Assembly (NCBI GenBank): GCA_040080835.1
Contig: JBEBHP010000003.1
Location: 1-64,000 of the forward strand
Origin: SZUA-430 sp040080835
Lineage (GTDB): Bacteria > Pseudomonadota > Alphaproteobacteria > Micropepsales > Micropepsaceae
Length of the DNA: 64,000 nt
Direction: 5' to 3'
A program made the translations under genes and the position numbers. Under the pieces are notes generated by a model that was not told where the DNA came from, did not search any database, and saw nothing but the letters and a program-made list of their open reading frames with translations. Below, piece by piece: positions 1 to 7,099 of the stretch (position 1 is the stretch's first letter; every line of letters begins with the position of its first letter).

Positions 1-180
1 GACGAGTTAGGGGAGGTCGAAGTCCTGCAATCACTTCATGCAATAGATTACAGGCAGCCCATTACGTGTCTTGCCATGAGCCAAACTGAACCGGACAGCC
101 GTAGCGGAGGCAGACCATGACAAAGATGGGGTGTTTTGCGCGCACGCGGTACACTGAGCAATTAGCCCCACCCCACTGCG
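1..180. other. left-edge sequence with no assignable gene
   Basis: The plus strand is open from base 1 to a TGA at about 118-120 (roughly 39 codons). This could be the tail of a gene entering from the left, but the translation resembles nothing I know and has no motif. The rest, up to the stop of the next minus-strand gene, shows no promoter, hairpin or repeat that I can support. Confidence 0.3.
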
Positions 181-825
181 TCACTCGTCCATGTCGGCCA
201 GGATGTCGGTTGCGATCTGGGCGGCTATCATGTCGAGGCCCCTGCGCATGGCCGCGAGGACGACTTCGGGATGGGCCGTAAGGTCTTCCGGCTTGTCGAA
301 ACCGAATTCCTCTGGCGGGCGCAGAATGGTTCGGCCGATGGTTTTCGCATACATGTCGTAGGTGTAGGTGTCGCTCGCCAGCTTATCGCGCGACGTCGCA
401 TCGTAGAGACGGAAGCGGATCAGGAGGTTCGGTCCGATCTTACCCTCCAGGCGGCGTTCGTAACGGGTGTCGTCGATTGACAACTGCAAGGACGATGTTG
501 GCCACGGATGCGGGTCTGTGCCCGTCACGTAGGCCGACAGACCCTTTGCGATGAGAGCCTTCTGGACCGCCACCGCCAGTTCATCGCCCAGTTTGAGATT
601 TTGAAGCTTGGCCTGGTCAGCGGGTGTGGTGGCTGCTCCACCGATTGCGATCTCGGTCGAGAAGGTTCCGTCCCTGACTTCCACCTGCTCCGGATTTCCC
701 GGCGCCAGGACCTCGACGACGGCGAGTGCGGCGCGCGGTGTTGCGTATGATGGTGCAGCAGCACCGAGCGCTGCGGCCATGACGACGAATGCGCCGACAA
801 TCCCCTGAATGCGTGCCGTTGTCAT
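181..825 (-). CDS. exported protein of unknown function
   Basis: A 214-residue protein that I do not recognise. The ATG at 825 is chosen because an AGGGGA purine run lies about 8 bases upstream and because it places a signal peptide at the N-terminus: a short basic start, a hydrophobic stretch at about residues 8-25, then Ala-rich sequence ending near PSYA. A longer reading frame upstream has no such features. The mature part is a mixed alpha/beta-looking domain with no visible catalytic motif and an acidic C-terminus (ILADMDE). Cysteines are absent, so it is not a lipoprotein. It stands alone, with no co-oriented close neighbour. A periplasmic location is inferred from the signal peptide only. 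Confidence 0.65.
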   Translation of the reverse strand: MTTARIQGIVGAFVVMAAALGAAAPSYATPRAALAVVEVLAPGNPEQVEVRDGTFSTEIAIGGAATTPADQAKLQNLKLGDELAVAVQKALIAKGLSAYVTGTDPHPWPTSSLQLSIDDTRYERRLEGKIGPNLLIRFRLYDATSRDKLASDTYTYDMYAKTIGRTILRPPEEFGFDKPEDLTAHPEVVLAAMRRGLDMIAAQIATDILADMDE

Positions 826-994
826 CGACTGCGTCCCCTTTTTTCCCCAAGACTGTAGTGCGGGATGCGCCTGGGCTGCAATTGAATAGTGGTGGCTGTA
901 TCCGCCTTCGGAGAAACGGGGGAAGTGGGGGACGTGACGCACTTCCATCGGGCTTCATCCGCCACAAAATTCAAGTTCTAACTGGTTTTATGTC

Positions 995-1190
995 TGTCAT
1001 TCTGACGGAAGCCAGGGGCGGGATGCGCGTGAATAAAACACTTGCGGTCATCCTGCTTGCAATGCGGCACGCAAGTGACGCTTTGCGAGCGGGACCCATT
1101 CGTGGTGAGGCGTGCCGGCTATCTCTCACCGCGTATGGTTCCCGGACGCAAAGCACCGCTGCGCGATGCAATGCGTCCGGGATGACGAAG
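995..1190. repeat. hairpin-rich intergenic repeat, copy 1
   Basis: About 196 bp beginning TGTCATTCTGACGG and ending GGATGACGAAG, so the ends are imperfect inverted repeats of each other. Bases 1035-1071 match copy 2 (1777-1813) with one mismatch in 37. A perfect 10-bp stem, CCCGGACGCA at 1141-1150 with TGCGTCCGGG at 1172-1181, sits near the right end, and a GGTGAG/CTCACC stem lies in the middle. It looks like a non-coding, REP- or MITE-like mobile repeat of the kind dispersed in proteobacterial intergenic DNA. It carries no protein-coding capacity. Confidence 0.7.
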
Positions 1191-1244
1191 CAAGTTATGG
1201 AGTCAAGGTAAAATTGTGCTCGCTTGTATTGGGCACCGGTCTGA

Positions 1245-1604
1245 TCAGGACTGGCCGGGTATCGGCAGGACTTCCATGATTTCGACCGAGTCGCCCGGGA
1301 AGATCGCGAAATGCGGATGGTTCTCGAACATGCGCGCAGCGGCCTCATGGGTTTCGGCGCGCACGACGACGTAGCCCGACATGGCGTTCTTTGTGTCAGC
1401 CACGCCGTCGGCGGATGTGCGTTTCGTTTTGCCCAACGGTCCACCCTCGACGACGATGGCTGCACGATGTTTCACCATCCAGTCGCCCCACGCCTTCATG
1501 CCCGAGGCCATGCGCGCCTGGCGCGTCGCCTCGTCAAGCTTGTTCCATTGTGCCTGGCCGGGTGATGTCACACTTCCAAGATAGATCGCGAGAAAGGTCT
1601 TCAT
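1245..1604 (-). CDS. YCII-related domain protein
   Basis: A 119-residue single-domain protein of the YCII/DGPF-like ferredoxin-fold family. The call rests on overall pattern: an N-terminal strand (MKTFLAIYLG), a helix with W and MxxW spacing (MKAWGDWM), a central strand with V-V-E-G-G-P-L-G-K, then a GYVVVRAETHEAA strand-helix, the H-PHF-motif and a terminal strand SVEIMEVLPI. Family members are often of unknown function; some act as small dehalogenase-like or dimeric binding domains. The start at 1604 has GGAGA seven bases upstream. The gene lies alone between two copies of an intergenic repeat, and both flanks are otherwise empty. Confidence 0.75.
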   Translation of the reverse strand: MKTFLAIYLGSVTSPGQAQWNKLDEATRQARMASGMKAWGDWMVKHRAAIVVEGGPLGKTKRTSADGVADTKNAMSGYVVVRAETHEAAARMFENHPHFAIFPGDSVEIMEVLPIPGQS

Positions 1605-1721
1605 GGGGGTCTCTCCAAATTGCACGGCGTCGGGTCTGACGTGACTATTTCACATACGGACACAGGTGTGCAAACTCGGCGGGTGAAATTCTGCTCTCAC
1701 CACCCTTTCCAACCCTATTTT

Positions 1722-1935
1722 TGTCATTCTAGCGAAGGCAGGGACCCAAGGGATGCAGGTTGTCGCGTGCTTATTCAAAACACTTGCAGTCATCCTGCTT
1801 GCAATGCGGCACGAAGTGCTGCGTTGCGAGCGGGAACCACACGAGGTGAGGCTTGTCCGGATATTCCTCACCACGTATGGGTCCTGTGTCTGCGCAGCAG
1901 CACTCTCGTGCTGCGGCGCGCACAGGATGACGCAG
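1722..1935. repeat. hairpin-rich intergenic repeat, copy 2
   Basis: A direct-oriented second copy of the element at 995-1190, beginning TGTCATTCTAGCGAAGG and ending near GGATGACGCAGG. The core at 1777-1813 is nearly identical to copy 1. The right-hand hairpin is present but has different bases: outer CCTGTG/CACAGG with inner CAGCAGCAC/GTGCTGC. The central GGTGAG/CTCACC stem is kept. Sequence change with stem retention suggests that the secondary structure matters for the element. Confidence 0.7.
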
Positions 1936-2016
1936 GTTTTGTGAGGAAAGTGGAATTATTACTCTGGCCCTGTTTCCTGTATTCTTGTCCTGCAAGCATG
2001 AAAGGGACGCTGAACA

Positions 2017-2502
2017 ATGCAAAGCGAAGATGTGACGCGCCGCACGGCGCTGGGACTGGCGGCGGGTGCGGCCGTGGTGGTGCAGGCGAACGCGGCCGGG
2101 CTCGAGCCGAAGGCAGATGCAGCCCGGGAACGCGTTGCTGGAATTGGCGGGTTCTTTTTTCGGGCCAAGGACCCCAAGGCGCTTGCCCTCTGGTACGAGC
2201 ACCACCTTGGCGTCGCACCAGTGCCGAGTGATTACGACAGCCCTGCATGGCGTACCGAAGCGGGCACGACCGTCTTCTCGCCCTTCAAGCAGGAAACCAA
2301 ATATTTCGGGGACATGCGGCTGCAGTGGATGATCAATTTTCGCGTGCACGATCTTGACAAGATGGCGGCGCAGTTGCGGGCGGCTTCGATTGAGGTAGAA
2401 GTCGATCCCGAAACTTATCCCAACGGGCGCTTTGCAAAGCTCTTCGATCCGGAAGGCAACCCGATCCAGCTGTGGCAGCCGGGAGGCAAGGATCCGGGGT
2501 AG
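2017..2502 (+). CDS. exported VOC (glyoxalase/bleomycin-resistance fold) protein with Tat-like signal
   Basis: A 161-residue protein. The N-terminus has a twin-arginine motif followed by a hydrophobic segment (TRRTALGLAAGAAVVV, residues about 7-22), which suggests export by Tat. The remainder is one vicinal-oxygen-chelate domain: IGGFFFRAKDPKALALWYEHHLG opens the fold, and a C-terminal KLFDPEGNPIQLWQP strand carries the usual metal-ligand glutamate/glutamine region. Tat export of a VOC protein is less usual than the cytoplasmic location of most relatives. The substrate is not deducible. It is convergent with the nitroreductase gene 27 bases downstream. Confidence 0.8.
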   Translation: MQSEDVTRRTALGLAAGAAVVVQANAAGLEPKADAARERVAGIGGFFFRAKDPKALALWYEHHLGVAPVPSDYDSPAWRTEAGTTVFSPFKQETKYFGDMRLQWMINFRVHDLDKMAAQLRAASIEVEVDPETYPNGRFAKLFDPEGNPIQLWQPGGKDPG

Positions 2503-2529
2503 AGAACGATCGTTCAAAACACGCGGGGT

Positions 2530-3207
2530 TCAGTCGTCGAAGCCTATGAAGGTTGTTGCTTCGTCTACTGACTTGCGGCGGGAGACTACGGCATTGGCGG
2601 GGAAGCTGTCGTCGGGGAAGCCCAAGGCCACGCAGATCATGATGACCTGGTCCGCCGGGATTTTGGCGTGTTCGCGGACAACGGGGGACTGCATGATGCC
2701 CTGGCTGTTGATTACGCAGCCGAGGCCGCGAGACCAGGCGGCGTTTACGAGCGCGTTGGTGACGGCGCCGCAATCAAAGGGGCCGATGTCGCCGCCGTGG
2801 ATCGAGCGGTCATAGGTAACGACGATCGAAACCGGTGCGTCGAACTGGCGGAAGCCGCGCAGCACCCAGTCCTTGCGGGCGGCCTGGTCGTGGCGTTCGA
2901 TATTCATGGCAGTGAAGAGCTGCTTGGCGATATCGATCTGGCGCTCGCGATGCACACCTTCATAGTTGCCGTGACTACGAGATTCACGCGACGCCGGCAC
3001 GCCAGCGAGGTTTCGTTCCGTGTTTCCGGCGCGGATGAGGTTGAGCGGATCACCCGCCACGACATAGAAATTCCAGGGCTGGGTGTTCAGCGATGACGGC
3101 GCACGCATCGCGAGCTCGATCACTTCGCGGATGAGTGCCTTTGGCACGGACACGGGCTTGAAGCCGCGGATGCTGCGGCGGCCTTTTACAACTTCATCAT
3201 AGTGCAT
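2530..3207 (-). CDS. nitroreductase family flavoprotein
   Basis: A 225-residue FMN-dependent nitroreductase-fold protein. The N-terminal R-R-S-I-R-G-F motif (residues about 10-16) is the FMN phosphate-binding signature, followed by APSSLNTQPWNFYVV, the second flavin contact, and a C-terminal GFPDDSFPAN. Such enzymes reduce nitroaromatics, quinones or enones with NAD(P)H; the physiological substrate cannot be told. I use the ATG at 3207, with GGAG seven bases upstream, rather than the TTG codon immediately before it. It may follow the gene at 3291-3590 in the same transcript (83-base gap). Confidence 0.88.
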   Translation of the reverse strand: MHYDEVVKGRRSIRGFKPVSVPKALIREVIELAMRAPSSLNTQPWNFYVVAGDPLNLIRAGNTERNLAGVPASRESRSHGNYEGVHRERQIDIAKQLFTAMNIERHDQAARKDWVLRGFRQFDAPVSIVVTYDRSIHGGDIGPFDCGAVTNALVNAAWSRGLGCVINSQGIMQSPVVREHAKIPADQVIMICVALGFPDDSFPANAVVSRRKSVDEATTFIGFDD

Positions 3208-3290
3208 CAACTCGCTCCAACCGGAAACTTCTGTGACATGACCTGTGAAGGCAGGCCATGGCGACGTTAAAGTATTGGCGTGTGTGAACG

Positions 3291-3590
3291 CTAGACGCGG
3301 ATGTCGAGTATTGAGCCGGGGCGCGATAGGCGGGTCAGTTCGTCGAGTGCTGATACCGGAGGCCGGGCCTGGACTGCGGGCGTTACCGGGGCTGCCACGG
3401 CTGCGGCAATTTCGACGGGCTTGCCGGTGATGACCCTGGAGGGATTGGCAGACTTGAGTGCGAGGGCTTCGAAGCCGCCGCCCGTTGGCGCAGATTGCGG
3501 CTGACTTTGAGGCTGGGGTTGGCGCCGCTGCACCGGCTGTGATGCAAAGGACTGCGCGGCGAGATGAGGAGGAAGCGAGGTCGTGCTCAT
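3291..3590 (-). CDS. small Pro/Gln-rich protein of unknown function, probably SOS-controlled
   Basis: A 99-residue protein with a low-complexity first third (RRQPQPQSQPQS), an Ala/Val/Pro-rich middle and a more regular tail ending LTRLSRPGSILDIRV. No known domain is visible, and there is no signal peptide or membrane segment. The ATG at 3590 lacks a Shine-Dalgarno. A 19-codon upstream frame ends in a TGA that overlaps this ATG, so coupled translation is possible; a TTG at 3596 is the alternative start. A LexA-type box lies 60 bp upstream, so I infer induction by DNA damage. Coding status is supported by the reading frame and this regulatory context, not by homology. Confidence 0.55.
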   Translation of the reverse strand: MSTTSLPPHLAAQSFASQPVQRRQPQPQSQPQSAPTGGGFEALALKSANPSRVITGKPVEIAAAVAAPVTPAVQARPPVSALDELTRLSRPGSILDIRV

Positions 3591-3649
3591 GAGCAAATTA
3601 TGGGCGGCACATGGTTCATATTTGGATAATGCGCTGGCTGCGACATTAT

Positions 3650-3664
3650 GTTCCTATTTTGTTC
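3650..3664 (-). promoter_or_regulatory. alphaproteobacterial LexA (SOS) box
   Basis: The sequence reads GTTCCTATTTTGTTC, a perfect match to the GTTC-N7-GTTC operator known for alphaproteobacterial LexA. On the minus strand it lies between a possible -35 (TTGGAT) and a possible -10 (CATAAT). It is 60 bp upstream of the ATG at 3590, the position expected for a repressed promoter of that gene. The match is seen; LexA binding is inferred. Confidence 0.65.
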
Positions 3665-3778
3665 TTTACATCCAATTCGAGACTTGCGACGCTGCGCAAA
3701 AAATGGCCGGGAGCGGGAAATGACCGCTCACAACCGAAACGAATATGGGGCGCGTAATTTGAAGAAACACCCCCCTTC

Positions 3779-3853
3779 TGTGTCTCACGAGATACTGATT
3801 TCTGGCTGTAACAAGCCAAAAAGAGTGAGACACACTTTGTCTCACTGTCTCAC
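3779..3853. repeat. cluster of four TGTCTCAC motifs
   Basis: TGTCTCAC occurs at 3781-3788 and in tandem at 3838-3845 and 3846-3853, with an inverted copy at 3825-3832. The first and inverted copies extend to a perfect 10-bp inverted repeat (TGTGTCTCAC / GTGAGACACA). The cluster lies between the ends of the ccm genes and the promoter of the 3291-3590 gene, so it may be an operator array or an RNA hairpin. No T-run makes it a clear terminator. Confidence 0.5.
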
Positions 3854-3869
3854 GCAAATGGCGGCAGAT

Positions 3870-4040
3870 TCAGGTGTCGCTGGAGGGTTCGCCGCCGGCA
3901 GCCACGATGCGCTCTACCCTTCGCATCCAGCGCCAGCTGATCACGCAAAGCACTGTGATTGCCACGATGGTGATGCCGTAGGCCGGCCAGATGTAAGCTG
4001 CGTAGCCGCCCATATCGAAGAAGCCTGATGTGTCGTTCAT
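3870..4040 (-). CDS. ccmD: haem exporter protein CcmD
   Basis: A 56-residue protein. It has the hallmarks of CcmD: a short N-terminus, GGYAAYIWPAYG leading into a single membrane helix (about residues 15-35), then a basic cytoplasmic tail (RWMRRVERIV). CcmD helps release holo-CcmE from the CcmABC haem transporter during cytochrome c maturation at the inner membrane. Its ATG overlaps the TGA of ccmC (ATGA), so it is translationally coupled to the ccmC gene. Gene order and overlap make the call firm despite the small size. Confidence 0.9.
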   Translation of the reverse strand: MNDTSGFFDMGGYAAYIWPAYGITIVAITVLCVISWRWMRRVERIVAAGGEPSSDT

Positions 4041-4855
4041 GATGCGGGGGACTCCAGACCCAGGCGGATGCTGCGCAGGCGACGTTCGGCCACTTCGGCC
4101 CGCATGCGGATCATCAGAAGGCCTGCATAGAGAAGGTTATAGGACAACGCCATAATCAGCAGCGGCGTCAGCATCGAGGCCGGCATGGCCGGGCCATCCA
4201 TACGGAATACCGTTGCGCCCTGGTGCAGCGTGTTCCACCAGTCGACCGAGAACTTGATAATCGGAATGTTGATGGCGCCGACCAGCGCCAGGATGCGGGC
4301 GGCACGAGCCGCACGGGTTGGCTCCTCGATCGCACTCCAGAGCACGATGTAGCCGAGGTAGAGGAAGAACAGGATCAGCACCGATGTCAGGCGCGCGTCC
4401 CATACCCACCACGCACCCCACATGGGCTTGCCCCAGAGCATGCCGGTGATGAGGGCGAGGGCCGTGAAGACGGCACCGATGGGTGCCGAGGCCTTTGCGG
4501 CGACGTCTGCGAGCGGGTGCTTCCAGACGAAGGCGACCGCGCTTGAGACAGCCATGACGCCGTAGACGAACATCGACATCCAGGCGGCCGGCACGTGCAC
4601 GTAAATGATGCGCATCGCGTCACCCTGCTGGTAGTCGGGTGGTGCGATCATGAGGCCCATGATGATGCCGGCCAAGCCCAGCGCGATTGCCGAGACCATG
4701 AACCAAGGTGTCAGCTTGCGGGCGAGTTTTACGAACCGGTCAGGGTTTGCGAAGCGCTGCCAATTCGGCTTTTGAAGCTGACCTGCTTGAGGCAGGCCCC
4801 AAAATGACCGGAAAAGCCTTTGCCAGGATCGATAAAGTGTCAGCACAAATCGCAT
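4037..4855 (-). CDS. ccmC: haem exporter permease CcmC
   Basis: A 272-residue membrane protein. It carries the tryptophan-rich periplasmic haem-handling motif (WGAWWVWDARLTS, near residues 146-158) between two membrane helices. Conserved histidines flank it, one in YVHVPAAWMS and one in WWNTLHQG. About six membrane segments are visible. CcmC binds haem and CcmE and is needed to load haem onto CcmE. The N-terminus carries about 45 residues before the first membrane helix, longer than in many CcmC proteins. It lies 21 bases downstream of ccmB and overlaps ccmD. Confidence 0.95.
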   Translation of the reverse strand: MRFVLTLYRSWQRLFRSFWGLPQAGQLQKPNWQRFANPDRFVKLARKLTPWFMVSAIALGLAGIIMGLMIAPPDYQQGDAMRIIYVHVPAAWMSMFVYGVMAVSSAVAFVWKHPLADVAAKASAPIGAVFTALALITGMLWGKPMWGAWWVWDARLTSVLILFFLYLGYIVLWSAIEEPTRAARAARILALVGAINIPIIKFSVDWWNTLHQGATVFRMDGPAMPASMLTPLLIMALSYNLLYAGLLMIRMRAEVAERRLRSIRLGLESPAS

Positions 4856-4876
4856 TCCTAATTGAAGCTGCCAGGT

Positions 4877-5542
4877 CTATTCGTCACCAATCCGCAGCGC
4901 CGCAGCGGCTGCGAACGAACCGACGATCAGTGTAATGAGCGATGCTGCGCCTAGCAGCAACAATGCCTGCGCCGGATCGTCACCGGCCTGCGCCCTCGAG
5001 ACGGCTGTGGCGCCGAAAATCAGGAACGGTATGTTTAGCGGCAATGCAAGCAGCGCCAGGATCATGCCGCCGCGCTGAACGCTGGAACCCAGAGCTGCGG
5101 CTGCAGTCCCTATTGCACTCAACGCAGGCGTGCCGATCAAAAGCGACAAGGCGAGGATGGGGATTGCTTCGGTTGCCAGATTGAGAAGCGGCGCCAGGGC
5201 TGGCGCCAGCACGGTGATGATCAGGCCCGATGTCAGCCAGTGCGCCGTGATCTTGGCAAGGCTTGTCATTTCCAGCGGGATCGGTGACAGGCGGATCAGG
5301 TCCATCGTACCGTCTTCGGTGTCGGGCTGGATGATGCGCTCGAGGCCCAGAAGGGTCGACAGCAGGGCTGCAATCCAGAACAGGCCGGGCGCCGAGGTCT
5401 TGAGCACGCTGAGGTCGGGACCCAGGCCGAATGGCACCAGCACGACGATGAGTGCGAAGAAGGCTGCTGCCAATGCCGCGCCGCCGCTTGCGCGCATGCC
5501 GAGTGTCACGTCACGCCGGATCAGGGCCCAGAACGTGCTCAT
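4877..5542 (-). CDS. ccmB: haem exporter permease CcmB
   Basis: A 221-residue integral membrane protein with six hydrophobic segments and the CcmB pattern: an N-terminal MSTFWALIRRDVTLGMR, then the cytoplasmic stretch LERIIQPDTEDGTMDLIRLSP, similar to the family's F-x-x-D-x-x-D-G-x-L-x-x-L. It forms the ABC transporter core with CcmA and CcmC. The ATG at 5542 is chosen because it overlaps the ccmA stop codon by ATGA and starts the family-typical N-terminus; the open frame extends upstream inside ccmA. Confidence 0.94.
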   Translation of the reverse strand: MSTFWALIRRDVTLGMRASGGAALAAAFFALIVVLVPFGLGPDLSVLKTSAPGLFWIAALLSTLLGLERIIQPDTEDGTMDLIRLSPIPLEMTSLAKITAHWLTSGLIITVLAPALAPLLNLATEAIPILALSLLIGTPALSAIGTAAAALGSSVQRGGMILALLALPLNIPFLIFGATAVSRAQAGDDPAQALLLLGAASLITLIVGSFAAAAALRIGDE

Positions 5543-6153
5543 GAGCGCGTGCCCAGCTGCAGGACCTTGGGGTCGCCCATGAAGGCCTCGTGCGTGGCGG
5601 CAACGATCATGCCGCCGCCAGCCAGATGCGCGCTGCACGCGTCCGTCAGGCGCGCGCGCGAGGCGGCATCAAGGGCCGTCATCGGTTCGTCCAGAAGCCA
5701 AAGTTTGCGGGGCTGCAATGACAACCTTGCAAGTGACAGCCTGCGGCGCTGGCCTGCAGAGAGCAGACCGCCACTGTGTCCCGCCAATTTCTCGAGGCCC
5801 CAGGCTTCGAGGGCGGGGCTGACGCTTTTCTTCGGCGCGCCCAGCAGAGCTGCGTGGAACTGAAGGGTTTCAGCCACGCGCAGCTGGGAGCGGATGGAAT
5901 CCTGGTGGCTGATGAAGTGAAGTGAGCGGTCGCGCTTTTCATCCGTGACGGGCTTTGCTTCATCATCAAGAAGGGACAGGCGGCCCGACATGATGCTGAG
6001 CAGGCCCGCAAGTACGCGCAACAGCGTGGTCTTGCCGGAACCGTTGGGGCCATGAAGGGTCAAGAGGTCGCCTGAGCCGACTTCGATGTCGACGTTGCGA
6101 AAGACGACACGCTCGCCCCGCAATGCCGCCAGCCGTTCCCCGATCAGTTTCAT
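5539..6153 (-). CDS. ccmA: haem exporter ATP-binding protein CcmA
   Basis: A 204-residue ABC ATPase, the usual short length for CcmA. The Walker A is GPNGSGKTT at residues 35-43. The signature region is the degenerate LLSAGQRRRLSLARL typical of CcmA, followed by the Walker B LWLLDEPMTALD and an H-loop in ATHEAF. It powers the CcmABCD step that releases holo-CcmE. The ATG at 6153 starts four bases after the enoyl-CoA hydratase stop, so the two are probably on one transcript. The preceding codons contain an AGGG purine run. Confidence 0.94.
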   Translation of the reverse strand: MKLIGERLAALRGERVVFRNVDIEVGSGDLLTLHGPNGSGKTTLLRVLAGLLSIMSGRLSLLDDEAKPVTDEKRDRSLHFISHQDSIRSQLRVAETLQFHAALLGAPKKSVSPALEAWGLEKLAGHSGGLLSAGQRRRLSLARLSLQPRKLWLLDEPMTALDAASRARLTDACSAHLAGGGMIVAATHEAFMGDPKVLQLGTRS

Positions 6154-6157
6154 GGCC

Positions 6158-6964
6158 CTAGATATCCGAGAAGCTGCCGCCGCGGCCCTTGCCTGATGCG
6201 AAGCGGCTGGCGCCAGTGAAGGTCCCGCCGTCTGCCATCGTCGCCAGGCCATGCGCGAATTCGTTTGCCATGGCTCCAGCATAGTCGAGATCCAATTGCT
6301 GGTAAGCCGACAGGCGGTCGTGCCTCATGCACATCTGAGGAAAATGCGAGATCTCGCGCGCCAGCTTTTCGGCTTCCTGCCTGGCCGTGCCCTTGGGCAC
6401 GACGCGGTTGACGAGCCCCATGGCGAGCGCTTCTTCAGCCGTCACAGGGCGGCCTGTCAAGATCAGGTCCATTGCGCGGCTCAGGCCGATCAGGCGGGGC
6501 AGTCGTACCGTGCCGCCGTCGATCAGCGGGACGCCCCAGCGGCGACAGAACACGCCCAGCACCGCGCCTTCCTCGGCCACGCGCATGTCGCACCACAATG
6601 CGAGTTCCAGCCCTCCTGCGACTGCATGCCCCGCAATGGCTGCAATCACCGGCTTAGACAGCAGCAGGCGCGAAGGGCCCATCGGGGCCTCGGCATCGCT
6701 GCCAATATCCAAGCCCGGCGCTGGGTTTTTGATGTGATTGCCCTTGCCTTCGCTGATGGCTTTGAGATCTGCGCCTGCACAAAACGCACCGGTTTCGCCA
6801 TAGAAAACCGCCACGTTTGCGTTCGGATCGCGGTCGAAAGCTGTGAATGCACCTGACAATGCCTCAGCGGTTGGCCTGTCAACGGCATTGCGCCTTTCGG
6901 GGCGTGACAGGATCACAGTCGTGACGTTGTCAGCTGTCTCGGAACGAATGGCTGGATCGGACAT
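6158..6964 (-). CDS. enoyl-CoA hydratase/isomerase family protein
   Basis: A 268-residue crotonase-fold protein. The oxyanion-hole strands are visible as GAFCAGADLKAI and GHAVAGGLELALWCDMR. The latter keeps glutamate at one catalytic position (GLELAL), and the helix carrying WGVPLIDGGTVRLPRL lies where the second acidic residue of hydratases is expected. This pattern fits crotonase-like hydratases acting on acyl-CoA. I take the ATG at 6964; a TTG at 6979 just upstream is possible. It sits directly ahead of ccmA, an unexpected partner for cytochrome maturation genes. Confidence 0.85.
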   Translation of the reverse strand: MSDPAIRSETADNVTTVILSRPERRNAVDRPTAEALSGAFTAFDRDPNANVAVFYGETGAFCAGADLKAISEGKGNHIKNPAPGLDIGSDAEAPMGPSRLLLSKPVIAAIAGHAVAGGLELALWCDMRVAEEGAVLGVFCRRWGVPLIDGGTVRLPRLIGLSRAMDLILTGRPVTAEEALAMGLVNRVVPKGTARQEAEKLAREISHFPQMCMRHDRLSAYQQLDLDYAGAMANEFAHGLATMADGGTFTGASRFASGKGRGGSFSDI

Positions 6965-7099
6965 CAAGGGTTTATCCAACTTAGTGGGCTATCATGCAAA
7001 TTAGTCCGGTAGCGCCGGAAAGCGAAACTTATTAGTTTCCGACCTGCCTGCCATCCGCAGATCCATCCTCATGACCCGCAATCCTGGAGCTCACCACCC

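Noticed and set aside
995..1935. The repeat-flanked YCII gene as a composite transposon
   Set aside because: There is no transposase and no target-site duplication that I can identify, and the copies have diverged; they are more likely independent insertions of a small repeat.
3648..4028. Plus-strand ORF of 126 codons
   Set aside because: It runs over the LexA-type box, the TGTCTCAC array and antisense to ccmD; no ribosome site or domain.
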